Positions 18,813 to 27,430 of a stretch of DNA of 64,000 nucleotides are shown here, in pieces. Within the stretch, counting starts at the first letter, position 1; every line of letters starts with the position of its first letter. The DNA is taken from assembly GCF_021496665.1 (NCBI RefSeq), contig NZ_CP071246.1:1364001-1428000 (forward strand), in the 5' to 3' direction. A program made the position numbers and the translations under genes. This DNA is from Corynebacterium sp. CNCTC7651 (GTDB lineage Bacteria; Actinomycetota; Actinomycetes; Mycobacteriales; Mycobacteriaceae). The notes under the pieces were generated by a model. That model ran no database searches. It was not told where the DNA came from and worked only from the letters and a program-made list of their open reading frames with translations.

Positions 18813-20087
18813 TCATCGTGAGGACTTGGAGACAATCACCGCCCGCTGTGCCCGCACCCCGCGCACTAGGAGCGGCAGGAATGCAACGAGGCACCCAAAC
18901 GCGACCAAAATGCAAACGTAGCGTGCGACGGAATCGCCCAACACCAGCCAGCAGATTAGCGCCACGTTAAAGAGGACTACGCGCGTTATTCCTGCCCGGT
19001 TGAGCTCCGTTAATCCTGCGCGTGTGGCGGCGGGCCCACCTCCCATGGTTGTGGGAAGCAAATAGCTCATCGTGCCAATCAGCAATTGCGCAGCAAAACC
19101 GAGAAGCAAAGGCAAGACAGGCATGTACAAGTACCCCGCCTCCCCACCAGGTGCTAGAAGCGACGTGGTCATTGCGATGCCAGAGCCCACCATCCACGTC
19201 ACTGCGCTGAGAGCTGACAAGCTCCAATAGGTGGCCCTACCCTTCTTTTCGCCTTGCGCGCTCTGCAGCGCCGCAATCCACGTCTTGAGAGCGAACGCCC
19301 AGGAAGCAGTGTAAATTCCCATTCCGCAGCCAGCGGCTAACCCACTCCCGGCCAACGCGCCCGCTACAGCAAGCCCGAGCCCCGTCCCCGCAATGGCAAG
19401 CATCGCACTCTGATGGGTCAACGTGCCTTGCACACGCCACATCGCGGGAAAAAGAACTGTCAATGACCCTCCGGCTGCCAGGCCAACGAAACCAAAGACA
19501 TTGAGCATCAGGTGGGCGACAAGCACGCGGCCTTGCCAGGTCCCGGGCACCTCATAGGCCAGGAATGCCCCTAAAAGGGCTCCGACAACCAGGCAACCCG
19601 CCGACGCTACGTAGAACCAAACCGCTGGCCGAAACCGTTGATTCGGGCCGGCCAACCGGATTTGCTGTGCAATAACGGCCCCGTGCCATGTCAGGACACC
19701 AGCCACGCCCACGGCGCCCACGGCGGTGAATCCCAACGACCACCCAATCGCCGGCTCAAGCAACATCCCTACGAGCACCAGGACCACACAGGCGTTGAGC
19801 AGCCGCGATCTGAGAAGCTGCGCGGGGCGCTCGCTGTCCTCCAAGCGCCTGTGCAGGAATCGTTCAGTAAGGTTCTGTGACCAAACGATGATTGAGTTGG
19901 TCAAGATTCCCAAGGCGAAAATGTGAATGAGCAGCCAGCGTGAATCCGGAATAAACGGAAACATCAGACCGACCAGGAGGAATACCAGCATCCAGACAGA
20001 TACGGGTCGGGACACTCGACGGTGCCAAGCCCGTGGGCTCCACTTCTCAGATGTCGACTGCCGCTGGAGTTCACTGTGATCCGCCAT
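18813..20087 (-). CDS. Polytopic membrane protein, NnrS-like, paralog of 17595-18764
   Basis: The 424-residue protein has about 12 membrane segments and the same layout as its neighbour. The opening helix pair reads IHIFALGILTNSIIVWSQNLTERFLHRR (neighbour: IHTFTIGAITTAIVGYSAHFTATLTR), and a late helix reads SYLLPTTMGGGPAATRAGL (neighbour: SHLIPVLTGRPAARATL). Several histidines of the neighbour are replaced here (for example AHF by QNL and HLIP by YLLP), so metal or heme binding may differ. The ATG at 20087 follows GGTGG. The two paralogs face each other with only 48 bp between their stops. Confidence 0.65.
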   Translation of the reverse strand: MADHSELQRQSTSEKWSPRAWHRRVSRPVSVWMLVFLLVGLMFPFIPDSRWLLIHIFALGILTNSIIVWSQNLTERFLHRRLEDSERPAQLLRSRLLNACVVLVLVGMLLEPAIGWSLGFTAVGAVGVAGVLTWHGAVIAQQIRLAGPNQRFRPAVWFYVASAGCLVVGALLGAFLAYEVPGTWQGRVLVAHLMLNVFGFVGLAAGGSLTVLFPAMWRVQGTLTHQSAMLAIAGTGLGLAVAGALAGSGLAAGCGMGIYTASWAFALKTWIAALQSAQGEKKGRATYWSLSALSAVTWMVGSGIAMTTSLLAPGGEAGYLYMPVLPLLLGFAAQLLIGTMSYLLPTTMGGGPAATRAGLTELNRAGITRVVLFNVALICWLVLGDSVARYVCILVAFGCLVAFLPLLVRGVRAQRAVIVSKSSR

Positions 20088-20165
20088 AGCCACCAAGGTA
20101 GCACCGTGGTGGCTTTTAACACGGATTATCCCGTAAAAAAGAGCGGTGGTGGCACCGCCCATTGC

Positions 20166-22457
20166 CTACTCCGCGTCGTTCTCCTCGACCGGCACGAGGG
20201 AGATCTTGCCGCGGTTGTCGATGTCGCGGATCTCCACCTCAACCTTGTCGCCCACGTTGATCACGTCTTCGACGTTCTCCACGCGGGTGTTGCCGCCCAG
20301 GTTGGAGACGTGGATCAGGCCGTCAGTGCCCGGCAGGATGGACACGAACGCGCCGAACGCCACGGTCTTGACCACGGTGCCCAGGTAGCGCTCGCCCACC
20401 TTCGGCATCTGCGGGTTCGCAATCGCGTTGATCTTCTCAATCGCCGCGTCGGTCGCGGAACCCTGGGTGGCGGAGACATAGATCGTGCCATCGTCTTCAA
20501 TGGTGATTTCGGCGCCGGTGTCCTCGGTGATCTGGTTGATGGTCTTGCCCTTCGGGCCGATGACCTCGCCGATCTTGGAAACCGGGACCTTGACGGTGGT
20601 GATCTTCGGGGCCAGCGGGCTCATCTCGTCCGGACCGTCGATGACCTCAGCCATGGTGTCCAGGATGGTCTCGCGAGCCTCGCGTGCCTGGTTCAGGGCG
20701 CTGGCCAGCACGTTGGACGGGATGCCGTCCAGCTTGGTGTCCAGCTGCAGGGCGGTGATGAAGTCGCGGGTACCCGCCACCTTGAAGTCCATGTCGCCGA
20801 ATGCGTCCTCAGCGCCGAGGATGTCGGTCAGTGCAACGTACTCGGTCTCACCGTCAACCTCGCCGGAGACGAGGCCCATGGCGATGCCGGCCACCGGGGC
20901 AGCCAGCGGCACGCCAGCGTTGTACAGGGACAGCGTGGAGGCGCAGACGGAACCCATGGAGGTGGAACCGTTGGAGCCCAGCGCCTCAGAGACCTGGCGG
21001 ATGGTGTACGGGAACTCCTCGCGGGACGGGATCACCGGGGCCAGCGCACGCTCTGCCAGAGCACCGTGGCCGATCTCGCGGCGCTTCGGAGAGCCCACGC
21101 GGCCGGTTTCGCCGGTGGAGTACGGCGGGAAGTTGTAGTGGTGGATGTAGCGCTTCGTGTCCTCCGGGTGGAGGGAGTCAATGTGCTGCTCCATCTTCAG
21201 CATGTCCAGGGTGGTCACACCCAGAATCTGGGTCTCGCCGCGCTCGAACAGCGCGCTGCCGTGGGCACGCGGGATCAGCTCAACCTCCACCTCGAGGTCG
21301 CGGATATCGGTCACCCCGCGGCCGTCGATACGGAAGCCCTCGGTGAGGATCTTCTCGCGCACGATCTTCTTCTGCACCGCGTTGTAGGCGGCGCGGATCT
21401 CCTTGGACATCGCCGAAGTCTCATCAGCGTCGTCCTCATTAGCGAAGCGGCCGATAAGCTCAGCCTCGATCTCCTCCATGTAGGAGTTCGACGCATCCTC
21501 GCGCTCGTGCTTGCCCGCGATGGTCATGATCTTGCCCAGGCGCTTCGCGGTCTTCTTCTCAACAGCGTCGAAGACCTTGTCGGAATACGCCGGGAAAAGC
21601 GGGAACTCCTTAGCGTCCTTGGCAGCCTTTTCAGCCAGGTCACGCTGTGCTTCGCACAGGGTCTTGATGTACGGCTTCGCAGCCTCAAGGCCCTGGGCCA
21701 CAGTCTCCTCGGTCGGGGCCGGGTGGCCGTCCGCCACCAGCTGCACCACGTGTGCGCCCGCGCCGGCCTCAACCATCATGATGGCAACGTCCTGTTCGGT
21801 GCGGCGGCCGCGCTTCCGCTCCACAATGCGGCCCGCAACCACCATCTCGAACAGCGCGCGCTCGTGCTGCGCGTGGTTCGGGAAGGCCACCCACTGGCCC
21901 TCCGGGTGCTTGTCATCAGCAATCAGCGCCATGCGCACGCCACCGACCGGGCCGGAAACCGGCAGGCCAGACAGCTGCGTCGCTGCGGAGGCACCGTTGA
22001 TGGCAACAACGTCGTAGTACTCGTCAGGGTGCATGGACATCACGGTGACAACGACCTGCACCTCGTTGCGCAGACCCTTCACAAACGTCGGGCGCAGCGG
22101 GCGGTCAATCAAACGGCAAGCCAGGATCGCCTCGGTGGAGGGACGGCCCTCACGGCGGAAGAACGAACCCGGGATCTTGCCCGCTGCGTACATCCGCTCT
22201 TCCACGTCCACGGTCAGCGGGAAGAAATCAAAGCCTTCGCGCGGCTGGTTGGATGCCGTCACAGTGGCCAGCATCATCGTGTCATCGTCCAGGTACGCGC
22301 TGACGGAACCGTCAGCCTGGCGGGCCAGCTGGCCGGTTTCAAAGCGGATGGTGCGGGAGCCGAAGTCACCGTTGTCCAGCGTGGCAACGGCCTCGGTGAT
22401 GCCAAACTCCTCATCAACAAACACGTCGTGCGAATTCTTAGGCGTGAAGTTGCTCAA
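20166..22457 (-). CDS. pnp: Polyribonucleotide nucleotidyltransferase (PNPase/GpsI)
   Basis: The 763-residue enzyme degrades RNA phosphorolytically from the 3' end. Two RNase PH-like cores are present ([20 protein letters not shown] ... and [17 protein letters not shown] ... [19 protein letters not shown]), followed by KH ([20 protein letters not shown]) and S1 ([21 protein letters not shown]) domains. The start is best placed at a TTG at 22457: AAGGAGAGG lies 8 nt upstream and this length fits homologs, while the ATG codons at 22505 and 22493 precede that Shine-Dalgarno sequence. It lies downstream of rpsO, the classical arrangement. Confidence 0.95.
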   Translation of the reverse strand: MSNFTPKNSHDVFVDEEFGITEAVATLDNGDFGSRTIRFETGQLARQADGSVSAYLDDDTMMLATVTASNQPREGFDFFPLTVDVEERMYAAGKIPGSFFRREGRPSTEAILACRLIDRPLRPTFVKGLRNEVQVVVTVMSMHPDEYYDVVAINGASAATQLSGLPVSGPVGGVRMALIADDKHPEGQWVAFPNHAQHERALFEMVVAGRIVERKRGRRTEQDVAIMMVEAGAGAHVVQLVADGHPAPTEETVAQGLEAAKPYIKTLCEAQRDLAEKAAKDAKEFPLFPAYSDKVFDAVEKKTAKRLGKIMTIAGKHEREDASNSYMEEIEAELIGRFANEDDADETSAMSKEIRAAYNAVQKKIVREKILTEGFRIDGRGVTDIRDLEVEVELIPRAHGSALFERGETQILGVTTLDMLKMEQHIDSLHPEDTKRYIHHYNFPPYSTGETGRVGSPKRREIGHGALAERALAPVIPSREEFPYTIRQVSEALGSNGSTSMGSVCASTLSLYNAGVPLAAPVAGIAMGLVSGEVDGETEYVALTDILGAEDAFGDMDFKVAGTRDFITALQLDTKLDGIPSNVLASALNQAREARETILDTMAEVIDGPDEMSPLAPKITTVKVPVSKIGEVIGPKGKTINQITEDTGAEITIEDDGTIYVSATQGSATDAAIEKINAIANPQMPKVGERYLGTVVKTVAFGAFVSILPGTDGLIHVSNLGGNTRVENVEDVINVGDKVEVEIRDIDNRGKISLVPVEENDAE

Positions 22458-22560
22458 AAGATCCCTCTCCTTGGGTCTATGTTTGGCGATCATCGATGCC
22501 ACCAATATGTCTAGTCATGCAACGTCACACCATATTACCAGCTCGCGGACCATTTGCGCA
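22458..22560 (-). promoter_or_regulatory. pnp leader with own promoter and hairpin; Actino-pnp RNA candidate
   Basis: The leader contains TAATAT (minus strand, about 22540) as a possible -10 element and a hairpin around TTGGTG ... CGCCAA (about 22480-22506) before the AAGGAGAGG. An Actino-pnp RNA motif is known upstream of actinobacterial pnp genes, but I cannot confirm its consensus by eye. Confidence 0.35.
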
Positions 22561-22598
22561 GTTGGCAGCAACGGACAGGCACGTCTACGCACGCAAAA

Positions 22599-22626
22599 CG
22601 CCCGCCTCCCACGCGGGAAACGGGCG
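22599..22626 (-). terminator. Terminator between rpsO and pnp
   Basis: CGCCCG (22599-22604) pairs with CGGGCG (22621-22626), with an inner CTCCCACGCGGGAAA that extends the stem, and the minus strand continues into TTTTG. It separates rpsO from the pnp leader. Confidence 0.65.
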
Positions 22627-22642
22627 CTTGAAAAAGCTTGGT

Positions 22643-22653
22643 GCTTATCGACG
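22643..22653 (+). repeat. GCTTATCGACG oligomer, copy 4 (overlaps rpsO stop codon)
   Basis: On the rpsO strand the motif reads CGT-CGA-TAA-GC, supplying the last two arginine codons and the stop codon of the gene. Confidence 0.85.
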
Positions 22654-22914
22654 CAGGCCGAGGCGAGCGATCAGGGAACGGTAACGCTCCACGTCGTTCT
22701 CGCGCAGGTACTTCAGCAGGCCACGACGGCGACCGACCAGCAGCAGCAGGCCGCGGCGGGAGTGGTGATCGTGCTTGTGGTACTTCAGGTGCTCGGTGAG
22801 GTTGTTGATGCGCTCGGTGAGCAGTGCAACCTGAGCCTCCGGGGAACCGGTGTCGGTCTCGTGCAGGCCGTACTCCTTGAGGATGTCAGCCTTCTTCTCA
22901 GTGGTCAGAGCCAT
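22645..22914 (-). CDS. rpsO: 30S ribosomal protein S15
   Basis: The 89-residue protein has the exact family length and landmarks, including [25 protein letters not shown], the [16 protein letters not shown] rRNA-binding block and the C-terminal [13 protein letters not shown]. It binds the central domain of 16S rRNA early in 30S assembly. CAAGGAG lies before the ATG. The stop codon lies inside a copy of the 11-mer, and a terminator follows. In several bacteria S15 represses its own mRNA, and the leader here shows competing hairpins. Confidence 0.97.
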   Translation of the reverse strand: MALTTEKKADILKEYGLHETDTGSPEAQVALLTERINNLTEHLKYHKHDHHSRRGLLLLVGRRRGLLKYLRENDVERYRSLIARLGLRR

Positions 22915-22937
22915 GAGGAATCTCCTTGGTTATTTCA

Positions 22938-22982
22938 GTCCGCATGTCTTGTGGTGCTTTGCGGGACTGCTGCGGACCGCAG
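22938..22982 (-). promoter_or_regulatory. rpsO leader with two mutually exclusive hairpins
   Basis: GTCCGCA (22938-22944) can pair with TGCGGAC (22971-22977), or CTGCGG can pair with CCGCAG within 22970-22982; both use the bases 22971-22977. This resembles a switchable S15 autoregulatory leader, though no consensus is assigned. Confidence 0.35.
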
Positions 22983-23015
22983 TCAACATCGAGCGTGCAA
23001 AGCCGAGGGAGAACT

Positions 23016-23978
23016 CTACCGTGCCGGCGTTGCAGCGGCCAAATCCGTGAGGCGGCGCATGAACTCCGCCAAGAAGCGCTGAACGTCCACGCCAACCGCC
23101 ACGTGCGCCGTTTTCACCGGGTCGTTGAGCCGCGTCTCGTCGCCGATCGTGCGCCCGCGGGTTGCTCCCTCGGTGTCCGTCTTCATGTTGATGTCGATGG
23201 TGGTCACCAACGTCGGGTCAACTGCCACTCCCACCGCCAGCGGGTCGTGCAGGCCACAACCGCCGAGGTACGGTGCCGTGGTTTCGTACGCCTTGATGTA
23301 GTAATTCGTCGCAGCCGCGAGGAAATCACCGCCGACGGTCCCCAGCGCCTCCCACTTCGCGGTTTCCTCCGTAGTCAGCAGGGTCTGGAGGGTGACGTCG
23401 AGGCCAATCATGGTGATGTCGCCGACACCGCGGAACACCATGTCCGCGGCCTCCGGGTCCTGGTTGATGTTGGCCTCAGCCCACGGGGAGACGTTGCCCG
23501 GCACGGTGAGCGCGCCGCCCATGTTCACAATGTGGGCGTTCGCGGCAAAGTGCTCGTCCGCCTCCATCGCGGCTGCCACGGTAGTCAAGGGGCCCACAGG
23601 CACAATCACCAGATCATCACCGTGTTCGCGCACGGATTCCACCATGAAGTCGACCGCAGAAGTCTCCTCTACCTGGCGCTTGGCATCCGGAATCACCGCT
23701 TCGCCGATGCCGTTTATGCCGTGGATGAACTCGGAGATCTCGAGCACCTCGAAGCTGTCCTTCGCGCGGGCATGGTCCGGGCCTGCGAAGACCGGGATAT
23801 CGGTGCGGCCGAACAACTCCAAGATGGCCAGCGCGTTGCGGGTGCCGGTGGGCACCAGCACGTTGCCGTAGGTGCCGGTGATGCCGATGAGCTCTAGCTC
23901 CTCGGAGCCGAGGGCGTAGGCGATGGCCAACGCGTCGTCAATACCGGTGTCAACGTCGAGAATGAGTTTGCGGGTCAT
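23016..23978 (-). CDS. Inosine-uridine preferring nucleoside hydrolase
   Basis: The 320-residue enzyme hydrolyses ribonucleosides to base and ribose for salvage. The calcium-binding family signature DVDTGIDDALAI is at the N terminus. Supporting segments are VPVGPLTTVAAA, AEANINQDPEAAD and the catalytic-region histidine in GCGLHDPLAVGVAVDP. The ATG at 23978 fits the family start. It lies between rpsO and ribF as in related genomes. Pyrimidine versus purine preference cannot be told from the sequence. Confidence 0.92.
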   Translation of the reverse strand: MTRKLILDVDTGIDDALAIAYALGSEELELIGITGTYGNVLVPTGTRNALAILELFGRTDIPVFAGPDHARAKDSFEVLEISEFIHGINGIGEAVIPDAKRQVEETSAVDFMVESVREHGDDLVIVPVGPLTTVAAAMEADEHFAANAHIVNMGGALTVPGNVSPWAEANINQDPEAADMVFRGVGDITMIGLDVTLQTLLTTEETAKWEALGTVGGDFLAAATNYYIKAYETTAPYLGGCGLHDPLAVGVAVDPTLVTTIDINMKTDTEGATRGRTIGDETRLNDPVKTAHVAVGVDVQRFLAEFMRRLTDLAAATPAR

Positions 23979-24010
23979 GGCACCCGACTTTACGCGGTGC
24001 CCCGCAATCT

Positions 24011-24982
24011 CTATGCGCCCAGGATGTCGCGGGTGCGCGCAACGTCTCGTGCCATGTGCTCCAGCAGCTCGTCCACGGAATCAAACTTGGTCATGTCGCG
24101 GACCTTCTCCACAAACTCCACGCGCGCCATCCGGTCGTACAGATCGGCATCCCTGTCCAGCACAAAAGACTCCACGCTGCGGCGCGCGTCCCCGAACGTC
24201 GGGTTCGTGCCCACGGAAATCGCTGCCGGGTACCGCACGCCGGGTTCCATGTCGCCGTCTATCTCCCCGTCGTCGATAATCGTCAGCCAGCCGGCGTACA
24301 CCCCGTCGCCCGGCAGGGCGGCACCCGCGCCCGCGTACTGGTTCGCCGTCGGGTAGCCCAGCTCGCGCCCCCCGCGGCCGGCACCCCGCTCAATCGGCGC
24401 GACCACGGAGAACGGCCGCCCCATGTAATCGGTGGCCACCTTGATGTTGCCGCCGGAAAGCTGGTCGCGGATGGCGGTGGAGCAGATGCGCACTCCGCCG
24501 TCGCCAAGCAAGCCCACAACGGTCACGTCTACCCCGAAGCGCTCGCCGAGCTGCGCCATCGTCGCCGACGTGCCGGCCGCGTCCTTGCCAAAGGTGAAAT
24601 TCTCCCCCACCACCACGTGGCGTGCGCCTAGCTTGCCCAGCAGCACATCCCGCACGTACTCCTCCGGGCTGTCTCCTGCGAGTTCTTTACGGAAGTCAAT
24701 CACCAGCAACGTGTCCACACCAAGTTCCGCGATGTGCCGGGCGCGCTCCGTCAGCGGCGTGAGTTCCGCCGGTGCGGATTCTGGCGCAAAGATGGTGCGC
24801 GGGTGCGGGTCAAACGTCATCACCACGCACGGCACGCCGAGTTCCTTCGCACGCGCAACTGCCTCGGTAATCAGCAGCTGGTGGCCGCGGTGCACGCCGT
24901 CGAACACGCCGATGGTGACCACGGTGCCCCCGCCTGCTGCAAGGTCGCCGGGGATCGCGTCGAGGCCGTGCAAGATATCCAC
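24011..24982 (-). CDS. ribF: Bifunctional riboflavin kinase/FAD synthetase
   Basis: This 323-residue enzyme phosphorylates riboflavin and adenylylates FMN to FAD. The N-terminal nucleotidyltransferase half has TIGVFDGVHRGHQLLI and VVVGENFTFGKDA. The C-terminal kinase half has GRGGRELGYPTANQ and ISVGTNPTFG. I choose the GTG at 24982 (VDILHGLDAIP) because TACTCT lies 7 nt upstream, suggesting leaderless expression, and because it matches the homolog start. It diverges from truB with 44 bp between starts. Confidence 0.94.
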   Translation of the reverse strand: MDILHGLDAIPGDLAAGGGTVVTIGVFDGVHRGHQLLITEAVARAKELGVPCVVMTFDPHPRTIFAPESAPAELTPLTERARHIAELGVDTLLVIDFRKELAGDSPEEYVRDVLLGKLGARHVVVGENFTFGKDAAGTSATMAQLGERFGVDVTVVGLLGDGGVRICSTAIRDQLSGGNIKVATDYMGRPFSVVAPIERGAGRGGRELGYPTANQYAGAGAALPGDGVYAGWLTIIDDGEIDGDMEPGVRYPAAISVGTNPTFGDARRSVESFVLDRDADLYDRMARVEFVEKVRDMTKFDSVDELLEHMARDVARTRDILGA

Positions 24983-24989
24983 GTGGCAT

Positions 24990-24995
24990 AGAGTA
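24990..24995 (-). promoter_or_regulatory. -10 element TACTCT of ribF, probable leaderless start
   Basis: The hexamer on the minus strand ends 7 nt before the ribF GTG at 24982, with no Shine-Dalgarno sequence between. Confidence 0.45.
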
Positions 24996-25026
24996 CGGCA
25001 TGGCCCCTCAGGCATACTGATCTACC

Positions 25027-25920
25027 ATGACGGACCCCTTGGCATCTTCCGGAATCGTCGTTGTTGATAAGCCCGCGGGCATGACCAGCCATGACGTGGT
25101 GGCGAAACTGCGCCGCGCCTTCAACACCAGGAAGGTCGGCCACGCGGGCACTTTGGACCCGATGGCGACGGGCGTGCTGGTCGCAGGCATTGAGCGCGGA
25201 ACGAAGCTGCTGGCCCACCTGGTCGCAGACGACAAGACCTACAAGGCCACGATCCGCCTCGGCGCCTCCACCACCACGGACGACGCGGAGGGCGAGGTAC
25301 TCTCCACCGCGGACGCATCGCTTGTCACCGACGAGGCTATCCAGGCGATCGTCGATACGCTGACCGGCGACATCATGCAGAAGCCGGCGAGCGTGTCCGC
25401 CATCAAGATCGACGGCAAACGCGCCCACGAGCTGGTCCGCGAGGGCGCGGAGGTGGACATTCCCGCCCGCCCCGTCACCGTCCACAGCATCGACATCACG
25501 GACACGCGCCGGCACGGCAGCGTCATCGACCTCGACGTGCGCGTGCACTGCTCCTCCGGCACCTACATCCGCTCGCTCGCCCGCGACCTCGGGGCAGCGT
25601 TAGGCGTCGGAGGCCACTTAATTGCTTTACGACGACTCACTTCCGGCCACTTCACCATTGAGGACGCCGCCCCGCTGGGTGCGCTGCAGGATGAACCGAT
25701 CCTCTCGCTCACGATGGATGAGGCGCTGTCCCGCGCCTGGCCAGTCCTAGCTGTCACCCAGGATGAGTACGATGCGCTAGCCATGGGAAAATGGCTCGAG
25801 CCACGCGGGCTCACAGGCGTGCACGCCGCGCAAGGACCGGACGGGCGCGTCGTGGCCCTAGTGAAGGAGCAGGGCAAGCGCCTAGCGACCGTCTTCGTCG
25901 CCCGCCCGTCAACGCTTTAG
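25027..25920 (+). CDS. truB: tRNA pseudouridine(55) synthase
   Basis: The 297-residue enzyme converts U55 of the tRNA T-loop to pseudouridine. The catalytic-aspartate motif HAGTLDPMATGVL is intact, preceded by the GIVVVDKPAGMTSHDVV opening and followed by KTYKATIRLG and the SSGTYIRSLARDLG motif. A short C-terminal domain follows, as in actinobacterial TruB. It is the only plus-strand gene between rpsO and rimP and is divergent from ribF. It converges with the phosphopantetheinyl transferase gene. Confidence 0.95.
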   Translation: MTDPLASSGIVVVDKPAGMTSHDVVAKLRRAFNTRKVGHAGTLDPMATGVLVAGIERGTKLLAHLVADDKTYKATIRLGASTTTDDAEGEVLSTADASLVTDEAIQAIVDTLTGDIMQKPASVSAIKIDGKRAHELVREGAEVDIPARPVTVHSIDITDTRRHGSVIDLDVRVHCSSGTYIRSLARDLGAALGVGGHLIALRRLTSGHFTIEDAAPLGALQDEPILSLTMDEALSRAWPVLAVTQDEYDALAMGKWLEPRGLTGVHAAQGPDGRVVALVKEQGKRLATVFVARPSTL

Positions 25921-25933
25921 CACCGCCGGCGTA

Positions 25934-26590
25934 TTAGCACTCCAAGAACGCAGAGGCGATGACGTAGCCGCCGCGGACCACCCAGCGCCCCTCGAAGAAC
26001 GGCGCCGGTGTGGGCCGCGCCATCAGCCGGGACGTGAACGTGCCGTCCGTGCGCAGCTCAATCTCCGCCTCGTCGAAACCAAGCCAGCGCCGCGTCATGG
26101 GGAACCAGCACTTGTAGGTGGCTTCCTTGGCGCAGAACAGCAGCCGGTCCGCCCATTCCTGACCGGCTTCCTGCATGCGCCGTACAGCAATCAGCTCCTC
26201 GGGGCGCGCGATCTGGGCCAGCACACCGTCCGGGAGGGCCTGCGCCGGCTCCGCGTCAAGGCCCATGGAGCGAACGTGGCGCGTCGGCGCGGCGACCGCG
26301 GCTCGGAGCCCCTCCGTGTGGGTGAGGGATCCCGTAAATCCGGCGGGCCACAGCGGCATGCCGCGCTCGCCTCGCAGGATCGCCTCATGCGTGGTCAAGC
26401 CGAGCTCCTTGAGTGCCTGGTGCGCGCACCAGCGGGCGTCGCCGAACTCGCCCTTGCGCAGATCGACGGCACCGCTGACCTCTTCGCGCTCGCTGGGCAG
26501 CAGGTCACGGTAGTTCGTCAGGTCCCCCGCGTCGTCGTTGCGCAGGTACACCACGCGCGCGGCTGCCGGGAACAGATGGTGGTCCTGCAT
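25934..26590 (-). CDS. pptT: 4'-phosphopantetheinyl transferase (PptT/Sfp type)
   Basis: The 218-residue enzyme would transfer phosphopantetheine from CoA to carrier domains, in corynebacteria the mycolate-condensing polyketide synthase Pks13 and fatty acid synthases. The two Mg-binding and catalytic motifs are visible as MGLDAEPA (usual form GxDxE) and LFCAKEATYKCWFP (KExxxK). The ATG at 26590 overlaps the stop of the upstream phosphoesterase in a TGATG junction, so the pair is translationally coupled. The neighbour resembles mycobacterial PptH, which strengthens the PptT call. Confidence 0.88.
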   Translation of the reverse strand: MQDHHLFPAAARVVYLRNDDAGDLTNYRDLLPSEREEVSGAVDLRKGEFGDARWCAHQALKELGLTTHEAILRGERGMPLWPAGFTGSLTHTEGLRAAVAAPTRHVRSMGLDAEPAQALPDGVLAQIARPEELIAVRRMQEAGQEWADRLLFCAKEATYKCWFPMTRRWLGFDEAEIELRTDGTFTSRLMARPTPAPFFEGRWVVRGGYVIASAFLEC

Positions 26591-27396
26591 CACAGGCTCA
26601 CCTCCATGACCGGGTACGGGAACGGGATCGGCGCATGGTTCCGCGGCTGCCATTCCCGGGGGTAGCCCAGCGAAACCTCGATGTGCTTGATGCCGTCAAT
26701 CTGCATGATGCCCGGCATGTGCAAATGCCCGTAGATTACCGCCTCCGCGTTGTAGCGCTGCGGCCAGCTCCGGGTATGCCGGGTTCCGCACCACAGCGCC
26801 ACCTCGGACCACCGCATTTTCATGGTCGGCTCTTGCACCAGCGGCCAGTGATTGACCAGGATCGTCGGCCCTTCGATGCGGGACAGGCGCTTAGTGGTGT
26901 ACGCCAGCCGGTCCCAGCACCACGCACGCACATCCACGAAGGGCGCGATGGCGAACTCATCCGTCATCACGATATTGCGTTGGCGGGCGGCGGCAATTGC
27001 CTCCTCCACGCTCATGTCGGGGGCGCGGAACGAGTAGTCGTACAACGTGAACAGCGGCGCCACTGTGACACCGCCGAAGACCGGGTACGGGTCCTCCGGC
27101 GTTATCACCCCCATCTCGCGCATGGACTGCACCAACGCCGTGTACTTCTCCCGGCCGCGGTACCGGTCGGCGGAACGGGAAAAGAGCTCATGGTTGCCCG
27201 GCACCCAGATGACAGTGTCAAAACGCTCAGCCAGTTTGCCCATGACGCGGACAATTAGATCGTGGCGCTCTGCTACGTCGCCCGCAACGATGAGCCAGTC
27301 AGACGGATCTGCGGGCTGGATCGCGTCAATGCACGGTGTGTTGGCTTTCACCGCCGCGTGCAGGTCACTCACCGCCCACAAGGTGGTGGTTGTCAT
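26590..27396 (-). CDS. pptH: Metallophosphoesterase, PptH-like phosphopantetheinyl hydrolase
   Basis: The 268-residue calcineurin-like phosphoesterase carries all binuclear-metal motifs in order: SDLH, AGDVAE, GNHELF, NHWP and GHLHMP. In Mycobacterium tuberculosis the gene next to pptT encodes PptH, which removes phosphopantetheine from carrier proteins and opposes PptT. The same adjacency and a one-base overlap (TGATG) are seen here, so the same antagonistic pair is inferred. Nothing in the sequence alone excludes another phosphoester substrate. Confidence 0.82.
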   Translation of the reverse strand: MTTTTLWAVSDLHAAVKANTPCIDAIQPADPSDWLIVAGDVAERHDLIVRVMGKLAERFDTVIWVPGNHELFSRSADRYRGREKYTALVQSMREMGVITPEDPYPVFGGVTVAPLFTLYDYSFRAPDMSVEEAIAAARQRNIVMTDEFAIAPFVDVRAWCWDRLAYTTKRLSRIEGPTILVNHWPLVQEPTMKMRWSEVALWCGTRHTRSWPQRYNAEAVIYGHLHMPGIMQIDGIKHIEVSLGYPREWQPRNHAPIPFPYPVMEVSL

Positions 27397-27430
27397 GCGT
27401 ACATTCCTAACACAGACGGGCAGACCACTC

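Noticed and set aside
20022..22514. Open frame of about 830 codons opposite pnp
   Set aside because: It lacks any recognisable domain and has antisense composition; pnp accounts for the coding signal.
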